The notes beneath the pieces are model-generated. The model was given only the letters and a program-made list of their open reading frames with translations. It had not been told where the DNA came from and searched no databases. This document shows positions 51,268 through 59,821 of a stretch of 64,000 bases of DNA, in pieces. The stretch is from Clostridiales bacterium. Lineage in GTDB: Bacteria > Bacillota > Clostridia > Christensenellales > Aristaeellaceae. Position numbers and translations under genes: made by a program. How positions within the stretch are numbered: the first letter of the stretch is position 1; every line of letters begins with the position of its first letter. The stretch lies in NCBI GenBank assembly GCA_015056205.1, contig SVGS01000005.1:62001-126000 (forward strand). The letters are read 5' to 3'.

Positions 51268-52488
51268 TTGGAACAGCAGACACTGAAGGATTACTCATGG
51301 GATCTGGGTGATTATGCATTCAGGGCATCTATGGCAGAGCACAGGAAACTGACGATGTACGATGCGGAGAACGTATACAAACTGGTTCCGGCCCTGCCGA
51401 AAAGGAAGCATGAAAGCAATCCGAATGATTATATCCTTAAGGCAAAGGAAACCCATGAGCTGAAATATCTTTTCTTCTATCTGGATGAGAACGAGGCGTA
51501 TTTCAACAACCAGATCAGAGCTTTCCTGACGAGCGAATCCAAATATATCGCGCCGGAACGATTTATGGACCTGAAACTGGAATGCAGGGAGGAAGTGTTG
51601 CGCCGTTTCCCGGACTATGATCCGAACAGAGGAACCACGTTTATCACATTCATTCATCGATTCATTATAGATACAATGTTACGGTTTCGGATGTCGGAGG
51701 AGTTTTATTCCTTTGATTCCCTGAGCGAATATAAGGATGCACGGCGTATTATGCAGTTGTATACCGAATGCTATGGGGATTCAGAAAAAACGATCCGCCT
51801 GTTTGCGGAGCAGAGCGGCTGCTCAGAGAAAACGGCAGCGGAAAAACTGAAAGCGGCATGGCGACAGCGTAACAGGCTGTTGCCCAGGAAGATCAATGAT
51901 GAAGGAGAAGACTGGGAACAAGATGATGAACTGATTCCGGATTATTGGGATTACGCCAGTATTCTCTGGGACGGAATGGAAGCCGAGAAAGTGAACCAGG
52001 CTTTCTGGGGTAAAAGTATGTCATACAGGGATCAAACACTGCTGGAGCAGCGTAATGCAATCTGTATGACATGCGGGCGCGTCAGAAGCATGAGCAAGCG
52101 GATGTCTTTTGATGAACTGGCGACGCTGTTTGAAGGCTGTGGTCCATCCGGCGCAGAACGGGCATACAATCGGGCTGTGGAAAAGCTTCTGCTTGAGCTG
52201 GTCAGGCTTGGACAGCTTCATTGTGTTCAGATCAGGCAGGAATCTGTTCAGCGCATAGGTAAAAAAATAACCGCCGCTGTCTATGCCTATCAGGTTGACA
52301 ACGACGGTGAATGGGGTAGTATTCAGTTTGATCTCCAGGAAAAGACTGCCTGGGTAGAGACGTTTGCGGAACATGATCTCCGTGACACCTGGACTGTGAC
52401 AGACGCGGCCATACAGGCAGTATTGGAAAGTGATAATGGGAAACTACCGAAAAAGATGCTGATACCGGTGGACTTGGAACGATATTAA
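51268..52488 (+). CDS. Sigma-70-region-2-like regulator
   Basis: This is a 406-residue protein starting with TTG, five bases after AAAGGAGG. The middle (FPDYDPNRGTTFITFIHRFI then DTMLRF, about residues 110-136) resembles sigma region 2, where RGTxFxTF motifs contact the -10 element. A later region (about 170-200 and 270-320) may hold one or two helix-turn-helix units. No other domain is recognised. Linked to the DUF6076 gene. It may be a specialised sigma factor of the element, but sigma function is inference. Confidence 0.6.
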   Translation: MEQQTLKDYSWDLGDYAFRASMAEHRKLTMYDAENVYKLVPALPKRKHESNPNDYILKAKETHELKYLFFYLDENEAYFNNQIRAFLTSESKYIAPERFMDLKLECREEVLRRFPDYDPNRGTTFITFIHRFIIDTMLRFRMSEEFYSFDSLSEYKDARRIMQLYTECYGDSEKTIRLFAEQSGCSEKTAAEKLKAAWRQRNRLLPRKINDEGEDWEQDDELIPDYWDYASILWDGMEAEKVNQAFWGKSMSYRDQTLLEQRNAICMTCGRVRSMSKRMSFDELATLFEGCGPSGAERAYNRAVEKLLLELVRLGQLHCVQIRQESVQRIGKKITAAVYAYQVDNDGEWGSIQFDLQEKTAWVETFAEHDLRDTWTVTDAAIQAVLESDNGKLPKKMLIPVDLERY

Positions 52489-52490
52489 GG

Positions 52491-53663
52491 TCAGGTGACA
52501 GGTACGACCGGGATCGCTTCGTCCGGATGGGCGTTTGTTTTCCGATAGACGGGCACCAGTTTCAGCTCGCCCGGATCGGACAGGTTCGGGAGCAGCAGCT
52601 CAAACTCCACCCGGGTGGTGCCTTCCCCGGAGACGGACTGTACGGCGTTTTCTTCGATCAGTTCATTCCCCCGGTATACATGCCAGTCCCAGATGACATC
52701 CGTCACGCCGTTCCACTCCCAGTCCTCATAGGCGCCGGCCCATTCCTCCGGGCAGGTCATAACCAGGCTGCCCCGGATATCCACCTGCCCGCAGGCGAGC
52801 GTTACGCTGACGGAGTAGTTTTCCGTCTGTGCGCTGCCCTTCAGGAAGGTGCGGCTCTCGTTCCGGTTCAGGGTGAACGGGACCTCGGTCCGGCTTATCT
52901 TCTCGCTGGCCTGTTTCAGGGTCGTGCCGTCCTGGAACGTGACTGAGCGTACGTGATTTACCGCCAGCATGAAGGTCATCGTATCCTCCAGCCGGTCTTC
53001 CGGAACGGTGCATTCTTTCCAGCCGAGGATGGATCCGTCCTCCTGTAACTGCTCCTCCCCGCCGATGATATCCGCATAGGTGCTGTCTTCCAGGAACAGG
53101 CCGTCCGACACATAGGAATTTTCAGACAGGGCCCAGCGCTGTCCGCTGCCGTCGAGGAAGTCGATCATCCGCTGTTGTTCCGGATCGTTGGAACTGAAGT
53201 TGCCTGCCATCACGAGGTTTTCGGTAACATCCCATTCATATTCCTGTTCCGGAGCGCCTTCGTGAAGCTCGATATACGTCCGGGGTCCGGTCAGACGGTA
53301 GGCGACAAACACCCGGTCACCTTCAAAATAGGCTTTGCTGATCTCCAGGGTGACGCCTTCTCCGGTCGTATGGGTGGTTCCGACAGGTTCAGATACAGTT
53401 TCCAGCACGGGCAGGCGTTCATCGGGATAGCCGCCCTCATAGATTTTGTCAAATATGCCGAGTCCGGCCGCCAGGGCTACGGACAGGGACAGAATGAGCA
53501 GCGCGATCACAACGATCAGCGATGCGGAGATCTTTTTCTTCATAGGTTCTTCTCCTTTCACCTGCGCACGGATCTGCTGCGCGAGCCAGGGGTCTTCCTT
53601 TGCCGTTTTCGTCATCTGATCCACGGCCTGATGAACCTGATTCCTGAAATCCGGATCATTCAT
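52491..53663 (-). CDS. Membrane anti-sigma-like protein 1 (DUF4179-like)
   Basis: This is a 390-residue protein: cytoplasmic N-terminus (1-41) with DPWLAQQIRAQVKGEEP, one membrane segment (about 42-66), and a large extracellular beta-rich domain. This is the layout of anti-sigma factors of the DUF4179 kind, which hold an ECF sigma at the membrane. Its ATG lies inside the end of the ECF gene (8-base overlap). The same N-terminal DPWLAQ and KGEEP sequences occur in the protein at 55832, marking recent duplication. It ends three bases from the stop of the convergent sigma-like gene. Confidence 0.85.
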   Translation of the reverse strand: MNDPDFRNQVHQAVDQMTKTAKEDPWLAQQIRAQVKGEEPMKKKISASLIVVIALLILSLSVALAAGLGIFDKIYEGGYPDERLPVLETVSEPVGTTHTTGEGVTLEISKAYFEGDRVFVAYRLTGPRTYIELHEGAPEQEYEWDVTENLVMAGNFSSNDPEQQRMIDFLDGSGQRWALSENSYVSDGLFLEDSTYADIIGGEEQLQEDGSILGWKECTVPEDRLEDTMTFMLAVNHVRSVTFQDGTTLKQASEKISRTEVPFTLNRNESRTFLKGSAQTENYSVSVTLACGQVDIRGSLVMTCPEEWAGAYEDWEWNGVTDVIWDWHVYRGNELIEENAVQSVSGEGTTRVEFELLLPNLSDPGELKLVPVYRKTNAHPDEAIPVVPVT

Positions 53664-54180
53664 CTTCGCGACCTCCCTTCAGCACATCCCGCAGTTTCTC
53701 CTGTGCGCGTTTCAGCCGCCGGGATACGGTAGGCGCCGAGACTTGCAGGACTTCCGCGATCTCGTCCTGGTTCATATCCTGGTAGTAATAAAGCAGAATG
53801 ACATCCTTGTATTTCACCGGCAGTTCCAGGATCGCCCGTCCCAGGTCGCCTGATTCCTCCGGCTGCAGGTTTTCCTCAGCGGGGATCAGGAGCTCCTCCG
53901 GGACGATCCTCCGGTCATGATGGCGGAACCAGGCGGAACGAAGCATGTCCCGGCAGGTATTCACGCCGATCTTCATGATCCAGGTTTTGACGCTGCAGCC
54001 GCCGCCGAACTGCGGCAGGCTCCGGTACACCTTCAGGAAGGTCTCCTGTACAGCGTCCTCTGCCAGCGACATATCATGCAGGTACATATAGCACATCCGT
54101 TTCAGCGGCATCTGGTATTCCAGAACCATCTGTTCGAATGCTTCTTCCGTGGTGCAGGCCGGGCCCGAGGCTGCAATCAT
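53656..54180 (-). CDS. ECF sigma factor 1
   Basis: This is a 174-residue group 4 sigma factor: region 2 (MCYMYLHDMSLAEDAVQETF then KVYRSLPQF) and region 4 (ILLYYYQDMNQDEIAEVLQV then SAPTVSRRLKRAQEKLRD). I start at the ATG at 54178-54180, ten bases after AAAGGAGG. It is translationally coupled to the anti-sigma-like gene downstream. Similar to ECF sigma 3 at 56835 (both have CSVKTW/SEKTW and WFRH). Confidence 0.92.
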   Translation of the reverse strand: MIAASGPACTTEEAFEQMVLEYQMPLKRMCYMYLHDMSLAEDAVQETFLKVYRSLPQFGGGCSVKTWIMKIGVNTCRDMLRSAWFRHHDRRIVPEELLIPAEENLQPEESGDLGRAILELPVKYKDVILLYYYQDMNQDEIAEVLQVSAPTVSRRLKRAQEKLRDVLKGGREDE

Positions 54181-54324
54181 CCGGATTCCGCCTCCTTTCA
54201 CTTATACAGACGATACAGGAGCGGCAATCCTGCATTTTTGCGAAAAAAAGAATTCTAAAGAATTCTAACGTAAAGAATCCCATAAGGCCATAATGGTCTA
54301 CGGGATTATATCATTGAATCAGGA

Positions 54325-54945
54325 TTATTCTATTCCACGTGCTCCGCTGAACGGATATAACACGGTTCTTACATGTCCGATGATCATATCTCGTGATATT
54401 GCCCCCTGGGATCGGCTGTCATTGGAATTATTCCGATGATCACCCATGACGAAGTATTCACCATCCGGAACATTATAAGGTCCGAAGGTGTTCAGCCTAC
54501 CGCTCCGGAATTTATCTTCGATGTATGGCTCTTCGTATCTGTCCCCATTGACAAACAGATACCCATCCCGGACTTCAATCGTATCTCCAGGTAGGCCTAC
54601 GATTCTTTTGACAAAATTAGTATCACCCCGTCCCGGGTAACGGCATATCACAACATCAAAGCGCTGCGGATTTCCTCCTGTGGTAATCCGGGCAGCCTTT
54701 TCCTTTGATTCTGCGTCCTGCCACGGAAAGCAAAGCCAGGTCGAAGCGTAATCATACTTCGTTACAAACATGATTTCTCCGTTCGCCAGCGTGTTATCCA
54801 TGGATTCACCGTCAACTCGAACCAGTTCAAAACCAAAGGCACGGATCGGAATGGCAATCATAACAGCAACTACAATCGTAAGAATCCATTCCAGTATTTC
54901 CCGCGTCAGCGTTTTCTTCTTTTTCTCTTTTTTCTGCTTTTTCAT
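54325..54945 (-). CDS. lepB: Type I signal peptidase
   Basis: This is a 206-residue membrane peptidase: basic N-terminus, one membrane segment (about 16-37), catalytic Ser in DGESMDNTL and general-base Lys in NFVKRIVGLPGD, and the C-terminal box MGDHRNNSNDSR. It cleaves signal peptides on the outer face of the membrane. On a mobile element and downstream of an ECF sigma gene it is unusual; it may process a protein under that sigma's control. Confidence 0.93.
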   Translation of the reverse strand: MKKQKKEKKKKTLTREILEWILTIVVAVMIAIPIRAFGFELVRVDGESMDNTLANGEIMFVTKYDYASTWLCFPWQDAESKEKAARITTGGNPQRFDVVICRYPGRGDTNFVKRIVGLPGDTIEVRDGYLFVNGDRYEEPYIEDKFRSGRLNTFGPYNVPDGEYFVMGDHRNNSNDSRSQGAISRDMIIGHVRTVLYPFSGARGIE

Positions 54946-54961
54946 ATGACGATACCGCCTT

Positions 54962-55150
54962 TCAGATCATTTGGAAGAAGGCCTGTGCGGAGCAAGCAGA
55001 AGGAATCAGGGAAAACAGCACGCCAAAGGCAGCTGCAACAATCCAGCGGACAGGGGAAGTCTTCTTCGGGAAGATTAACGCGGCTTGTTCCAGCACAGCC
55101 AGTTCATTCCCACGCCGAATCACATTATTCAGATAATCGTTACGCATCAT
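54962..55150 (-). CDS. Small single-span membrane protein
   Basis: This is a 62-residue protein with a polar N-terminus (about 30 residues) and one membrane segment (RWIVAAAFGVLFSLIPSA). AAGGGA stands eight bases before the first of two tandem ATGs, and it overlaps the ECF sigma 2 gene by 11 bases. Position and size would suit a compact anti-sigma factor, but no motif proves it. The signal peptidase gene follows after 16 bases. Confidence 0.65.
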   Translation of the reverse strand: MMRNDYLNNVIRRGNELAVLEQAALIFPKKTSPVRWIVAAAFGVLFSLIPSACSAQAFFQMI

Positions 55151-55670
55151 CGTTCATTCCCTTCTTCAGTTTCTTGCGGATACGGTGTAGTCTGACCCGT
55201 ACCTGACCGTCTGACAGGTTCATTTCTTTGGCAATTTGCTTTGTGGGTTTCCCTTCCAGTAAAAATGTAAGCAGGAGTTTTCTATCCGTTTCATCCAGTG
55301 TTGCAAGAAGATGAATCCTGTTCAATCGTTCCAGACCTTTGATGAATTCTGCTTCAGCAGAATCAACAGGCGGATCCGGCAATTCCCCCAGCAGGTTCGG
55401 AAACCGTTTTTGCTTTCGCAGTTCATCTATGCAAATCCGTTTGACGATAGTGTACAGATAAGCTGAGAAGGATCGATCCTCGTCAAGGCGTGTCCGGACT
55501 GCATAGATCCTGGAAAAGGCTTCCTGCACCACGTCTTCCGCGGACTGAGAATCATGGAGAATGCTGTTTGCATATGCTTCAGCCCGGGAACGCCAGCGCA
55601 TGATCAGCTGCTCAAGCGCATCCGCATTCCCGGCTTTCAGTAATGCGATCAGGTCCCGATCCTCAGCCAT
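55140..55670 (-). CDS. ECF sigma factor 2
   Basis: This is a 176-residue ECF sigma factor: region 2 (YANSILHDSQSAEDVVQEAF then SRIYAVRTRL) and region 4 (LLEGKPTKQIAKEMNLSDGQ then VRVRLHRIRKKL). The start is the ATG at 55668-55670 with AAAGGG directly upstream; a GTG three codons earlier is the alternative. It is less similar to the other two ECF factors here and has the small membrane protein and signal peptidase downstream instead of a DUF4179-like partner. Confidence 0.9.
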   Translation of the reverse strand: MAEDRDLIALLKAGNADALEQLIMRWRSRAEAYANSILHDSQSAEDVVQEAFSRIYAVRTRLDEDRSFSAYLYTIVKRICIDELRKQKRFPNLLGELPDPPVDSAEAEFIKGLERLNRIHLLATLDETDRKLLLTFLLEGKPTKQIAKEMNLSDGQVRVRLHRIRKKLKKGMNDDA

Positions 55671-55774
55671 CCCTTTCACCTGCCTTCTTCATAGGACTAT
55701 ACGATCAAAAACGAAAAATGTTACAGCAGTTTAGACCTTAACTGCCATTATTCTATCATTATTCTGAGTGGCAA

Positions 55775-55806
55775 TCAAAAAACGGACGCCATCACAAGAT
55801 GACGCC
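55775..55806 (-). terminator. Terminator behind anti-sigma-like gene 2
   Basis: On the reverse strand a 9-base stem with two G-U pairs (55785-55793 with 55798-55806) is followed by CGTTTTTT. Confidence 0.75.
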
Positions 55807-55831
55807 CGCCGGATTCACAGCGTGAAGATGA

Positions 55832-56854
55832 TTACTGCTTGGGACGAATGATAAACTGTACAGATCTTCCGCCTCCGCTTGTGTAAAGATCCCTGTCATC
55901 CATTCCTTCCGTATACTTCACAACCCTATAGGTTAAAACACAGGTGATTCCTTCTTTGCCCATCCGTTCCCGGGCGGCCTGCGCTGTGGCAATTTTCTGT
56001 TCATAATAATCTTTCATATCAGGGGTTTCTTCAGCACGTTGACGCATTTCCTGATCATATTCTTCTCTGAGCCAGCTCAGGTCAAACTCCCCAACAAAGT
56101 AAACATCGCTAGCATTGGTTCTGAACATATCCATACTGCTTTCCATGGGGAACATATCCACAGCGTTTTCGACTTCATCAGAATTGATGATAATGTTTGT
56201 TCCTGTATAATCCAGTAACAGCAGATGCATACTGCGATCATCCATCATATCAGAAACAGGACCATAACCGGGAATATGTCCATACCCTCCAAAGCCTTCC
56301 AGCCCAATGTCCGTTCGCCAAAGCCAGTGCATTGCCCGGTCTTCGCTGTCGTCGGTAACAGTAACAGAACCTCCTTCGCCGATGTAGCTTCCATCCGTAT
56401 CCAATGCCCACATGCTGTGAAGTTCATCCTGATTAGGATGCTTCGGAGTAGCCTTGAAGGAAATGGTCATGATGTCTGCTTCCGGTGCCCAGGATACATC
56501 CTGGATGGTTAACTGCACCTGATCATCTTCACATTGTATCTGTTCGGGATTCTCTACCATGTTTGCCATGACAGCTTCATATAATTCGGGTTTATCGCTT
56601 TTTTCCATGCTGTTTCGATTGTTCCACCACCAATCCTGATTGTAAATGATGCCTGTCGCAATTGCAGTAATCGCCAGGCAGAGTAAAACAATGACAAGAA
56701 TCATGGATGTTGAGATTTTCTTAACCACGGGTTCTTCTCCTTTCGCATTGGCAAGAACACGCTGCGCGAGCCATGGATCTTCCTGCACATGCGCGAGAGA
56801 ATGGTTTATCGCTTTCTGGACTCTTTCTTGTTCCTCATGCAGGGTCATGCTCAT
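55832..56854 (-). CDS. Membrane anti-sigma-like protein 2 (DUF4179-like)
   Basis: This is a 340-residue protein with cytoplasmic N-terminus (DPWLAQRVLANAKGEEPVVK), one membrane segment (about 47-67, SMILVIVLLCLAITAIATGI) and an extracellular domain. It is a paralogue of the protein at 52491, sharing the DPWLAQ/KGEEP region that would bind the sigma factor. The ATG at 56852-56854 is five bases from GGAAGG, and overlaps the upstream ECF gene by 20 bases. It likely restrains ECF sigma 3. Confidence 0.85.
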   Translation of the reverse strand: MSMTLHEEQERVQKAINHSLAHVQEDPWLAQRVLANAKGEEPVVKKISTSMILVIVLLCLAITAIATGIIYNQDWWWNNRNSMEKSDKPELYEAVMANMVENPEQIQCEDDQVQLTIQDVSWAPEADIMTISFKATPKHPNQDELHSMWALDTDGSYIGEGGSVTVTDDSEDRAMHWLWRTDIGLEGFGGYGHIPGYGPVSDMMDDRSMHLLLLDYTGTNIIINSDEVENAVDMFPMESSMDMFRTNASDVYFVGEFDLSWLREEYDQEMRQRAEETPDMKDYYEQKIATAQAARERMGKEGITCVLTYRVVKYTEGMDDRDLYTSGGGRSVQFIIRPKQ

Positions 56855-57356
56855 CACTTCCTTCCAAAGCTGAACGCAGCTTCTTTCTTGCACGGTTTAA
56901 TCGGCTGCCTACCGCCTTCGGGGATATTCCCAAAGTTGCAGCTGCCTCATCATACGTCATTCCTTGTAGCCAACAGAGCAACGCGACCTCCCTCAGTTTT
57001 ACAGGAAGGTTCATGATCTCTGTTGTCAGTTCATTGTCACCGGTATCTGTCGGAACAGCATGCCCGGCCACCATATCAAGGGTTACTGAACGGTCTACGT
57101 GCCTGAACCATCCTGACCGGTAGACGTTTTTGCAAGTATTAATCGCAATACGTGTCAGCCAAGTTTTTTCGGATGAATCAGCCCTGAAACCGTCCAGATT
57201 ACGATAGGCTTTGATGAATGTTTCCTGTACCACGTCTTTTGCCTGTTCCTCGTCATGCAGATACATGATGCAAAGCCGAAGCAGGGGAAGCTGGTACAGG
57301 GTTACCATGTGCTCGATTCTTTGTTCTTTACTGTCAGGGCCCTTGACAGTCTCCAC
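56835..57356 (-). CDS. ECF sigma factor 3
   Basis: This is a 173-residue ECF sigma factor: region 2 (LCIMYLHDEEQAKDVVQETF then IKAYRNLDGF) and region 4 (LLCWLQGMTYDEAAATLGIS then SRLNRARKKLRS). I prefer a GTG start at 57354-57356, just after AAAGGTGGTGAGG; no ATG is better placed. Its anti-sigma-like partner follows with a 20-base overlap. Confidence 0.9.
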   Translation of the reverse strand: METVKGPDSKEQRIEHMVTLYQLPLLRLCIMYLHDEEQAKDVVQETFIKAYRNLDGFRADSSEKTWLTRIAINTCKNVYRSGWFRHVDRSVTLDMVAGHAVPTDTGDNELTTEIMNLPVKLREVALLCWLQGMTYDEAAATLGISPKAVGSRLNRARKKLRSALEGSDEHDPA

Positions 57357-57592
57357 GGCAACCTCACCACCTTTCACCCTATTAGACACAGCATAACATG
57401 AAAAATGCTATGTTCGGAAAAACTTTTTCGAGAAAAATGATTCCACTTCATGGACGAGCATGGCGTACACATTGAAAAAAGGGGCTCTGCCGGCTATAAT
57501 ACAGTTTGTCCATGAATTGAGGGCAAATCATGGAAAGCCTTTTATTCCTTACGACATGTATGACGGACAAACTCGAAAAGGAAGCAATATGC

Positions 57593-59077
57593 ATGGAGTT
57601 CGATATCCGCAGATTTGACGAGTACCGGGAAGATAACCGGCTGGAAGTCAAAAAAGCCAGGGACGGTTTGCCGCAAAGCCTGTGGGAGACCTATTCTGCC
57701 ATGGCCAACTGCTATGGCGGGATGATTCTGCTTGGTGTAGCCGAAAATAAGGATGGTTGCTTTTTGACAACAGGGCTTTCGGATATCGGAAAACTACGTA
57801 AAGATTTCTGGAATACCATCAACAACCGGAAAAAGGTCAGCGTCAATTTGCTTACCGATGAAGATGTGGATTCCTTTACAGTAAACGGTGACGTCATTCT
57901 TGCCATACGGGTTCCTCGTGCGCAGCGAGAGGATAAGCCTGTATATATCAACGATGACATGATGAACGGAACATTCCGCAGGAACGGCGAAGGAGATTAT
58001 CACTGTACAAAAAGCGAAGTGAAAGCTATGCTTCGCGATCAAACTGAAGAAACTTCAGATATGAAAACGCTGGAGGATATGGGTATTTCCGATCTCAACA
58101 TGGAAACGGTGCATGCATACCGTAACCGCCATGCTGCATATCGAAATGATCATGTCTGGGAAGGCCTTACAGATGAGGAGTATCTTGAGAGAATCGGTGC
58201 GGCAAAACGAACCCCAAAGGATGAAAAACTGCATCCCACAGCCGCTGGGCTTCTGATGTTCGGCGAGGAATTCCGCATCCTGTATGAATATCCGGAATAC
58301 TTTCTGGATTACAGGGAAATGCTTGATCCATCCATTCGTTGGACTGACAGGCTTCAATCAAGTTCCGGTGACTGGACGGGGAACCTGTTCGATTTCTTCT
58401 TCCGAGTTTATTCCAAATTGGTGAAAGATCTGAAGATCCCTTTCAAACTGGAAGGCGTTACGCGCATAGACGATACACCGGTCCATAAAGCTTTGCGGGA
58501 AGCGCTTGCAAACTGCTTGGTTAACACAGATTTCTTTATTCCCCGCGGAGTGGTAATCAGAAAAGACGCAAATACCATAATCATTGAAAACCCAGGTTAT
58601 ATCAGAACCGGGAAAGATCAGATGCTGAAAGGTGGAATCTCTGATCCGCGAAATAAAGCACTGATGAAAATGTTCAATATGATTGGTATCGGGGAACGTG
58701 CCGGCAGCGGCGTACCGGATATCTTTGCCGTATGGGATTCTCAGGGATGGAAAGCGCCGGAAGTAGAGGAACAGTTCAATCCTGACCGTACGATTCTGAC
58801 ACTTTCATTCCAAAAACAAGCGATAAAAACAAGCGACAAAAACAAGCGACAAAAACAAGCGACAAAAACAAGCGATAATAGTGAACTGTCAAAGACAGCA
58901 GATAACAAACGCAAAATTATCGCATATCTTGAACAAAATGGCATTCGTAGCACGGCGGATATTTCCACATATATTGGCTTGAGTGCGCCAAGAACAAGAG
59001 TATTGTTGGCAGAGTTAGTCAATGAAGGAAAAATCAAGGCAAAGGGAGATAGGCGCTCAAGGCTCTACAGCCTGTAG
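57593..59077 (+). CDS. AlbA_2/Schlafen-like regulator with ATPase-like domain
   Basis: This is a 494-residue protein: N-terminal AlbA_2 nucleic-acid-binding domain (EVKKARDGLPQSLWETYSAM at about 18-37, GGMILLGVAEN), then the HATPase_c_4-type region (ALREALANCLVNTDFF and GIGERAGSGVPDI), a Lys/Gln-rich linker encoded by 13-base tandem repeats, and a C-terminal winged helix (STADISTYIGLSAPRTRVLL). Such proteins are annotated as transcription regulators, some linked to phage defence. The start is the ATG at 57593, nine bases after AAGGA. It is divergent from the ECF cassette. Confidence 0.88.
   Translation: MEFDIRRFDEYREDNRLEVKKARDGLPQSLWETYSAMANCYGGMILLGVAENKDGCFLTTGLSDIGKLRKDFWNTINNRKKVSVNLLTDEDVDSFTVNGDVILAIRVPRAQREDKPVYINDDMMNGTFRRNGEGDYHCTKSEVKAMLRDQTEETSDMKTLEDMGISDLNMETVHAYRNRHAAYRNDHVWEGLTDEEYLERIGAAKRTPKDEKLHPTAAGLLMFGEEFRILYEYPEYFLDYREMLDPSIRWTDRLQSSSGDWTGNLFDFFFRVYSKLVKDLKIPFKLEGVTRIDDTPVHKALREALANCLVNTDFFIPRGVVIRKDANTIIIENPGYIRTGKDQMLKGGISDPRNKALMKMFNMIGIGERAGSGVPDIFAVWDSQGWKAPEVEEQFNPDRTILTLSFQKQAIKTSDKNKRQKQATKTSDNSELSKTADNKRKIIAYLEQNGIRSTADISTYIGLSAPRTRVLLAELVNEGKIKAKGDRRSRLYSL
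58812..58876 (+). repeat. Five tandem copies of a 13-base unit inside the regulator gene
   Basis: AAAAACAAGCGAC (last base T in the first and last copies) occurs five times without gaps. Thirteen is not divisible by three, so copy-number change shifts the frame of the following winged-helix region. Confidence 0.9.
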
Positions 59078-59132
59078 CATATTAGTAAACACAAAGGCCT
59101 TATGCGAGCTGAGAGTGTATTAACAGTAGAAA

Positions 59133-59158
59133 AAGGCGGCACCGATCGATGTCGCCTT
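59133..59158 (-). terminator. Terminator behind tnpV
   Basis: A 9-base stem with one G-U pair (59133-59141 with 59150-59158) is followed on the reverse strand by TTTTTCTAC. The forward side lacks a T run, so it mainly serves tnpV. Confidence 0.75.
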
Positions 59159-59168
59159 GTTGTGAAGT

Positions 59169-59552
59169 TCAGATATAAATCATTTCAGTTCGGATGATTT
59201 CTTCAGCCCGATTCCGGATGCTATTCATTCTCCGGACCCATTCCATCTGATTCCTGGCCTTGAGGGTTTCCGTGATTCCCTCAGCGGCTTTCATCTGGGA
59301 GATGATCAGTTCATAACGTTCCTGCGCTTGACGATCCAGGTTATGCAAGGTAGAATAAAGTCTACCGGACAGGATCAGGCGCATATAGAGGCCGGACCGG
59401 TTTTTTTCCAGGTAGCTCTTATGTTCACGTCCCCAGCGTCCGATGGGTTTGGTTTCATCCTCGCTCAGTGTAATATCCGGCAGATAATAATCGCCGTGGA
59501 GCGTGTAGCTGATTTCATTCTCGATCTTTTTTGCAGGCAGATTCTTTTTCAT
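59169..59552 (-). CDS. tnpV: TnpV transposon-encoded protein
   Basis: This is a 127-residue protein of the TnpV family, recognised by IGRWGREHKSYLEKNR, LYMRLILSGRLYSTLHNLDR and a C-terminal NQMEWVRRMNSIRNRAEEII. It is widespread on clostridial transposons and islands; its function is not established. AAGGAGGAAACC stands right before the ATG. It is the last gene inside island 1. Confidence 0.85.
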   Translation of the reverse strand: MKKNLPAKKIENEISYTLHGDYYLPDITLSEDETKPIGRWGREHKSYLEKNRSGLYMRLILSGRLYSTLHNLDRQAQERYELIISQMKAAEGITETLKARNQMEWVRRMNSIRNRAEEIIRTEMIYI

Positions 59553-59654
59553 GGTGGTTTCCTCCTTCGTATCGGTTGATTGGTTTTGAGTGATGACTGA
59601 ATTGCCGATAGTTTTGCGGGAGAATTGTATTGTTTCTGCCAGAACCGTAAAACG

Positions 59655-59672
59655 GTTCAAAAACGGTTCAAA
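59655..59672 (+). repeat. Right integrase arm-site candidate
   Basis: GTTCAAAAACGGTTCAAA, identical to 42577-42594, lies about 60 bases inside the attR copy. Confidence 0.6.
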
Positions 59673-59733
59673 GAGAAAGCCCAAATCGCTCAGAGGCTTG
59701 TGGCTCAGGGGTTTCAGAGCCCGGGATATGAAG

Positions 59734-59776
59734 CTACGAATCAAAAGGTCGTGGGTTCGAATCCCGCCGGGCTCAC
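59734..59776 (+). repeat. attR of island 1 / junction with island 2
   Basis: This is an exact 43-base copy of 42380-42422 (3' half of tRNA-Arg). The upstream half of the tRNA is absent, so it encodes no tRNA. Confidence 0.92.
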
Positions 59777-59816
59777 CAAATGGAAAGCCACCCCTTGTGG
59801 GTGGTTTTTCATTTGG
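59776..59816 (+). terminator. Displaced tRNA-Arg terminator, first copy
   Basis: Nested stems CCAAAT/ATTTGG and CCACCC/GGGTGG are followed by TTTTT. The same sequence with one base changed begins at 63965 behind the third att copy. Confidence 0.8.
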
Positions 59817-59821
59817 TCACA

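Noticed and set aside
59734..59776. Second tRNA-Arg gene
   Set aside because: Only the anticodon-loop-to-3'-end portion is present; acceptor 5' strand and D arm are missing.
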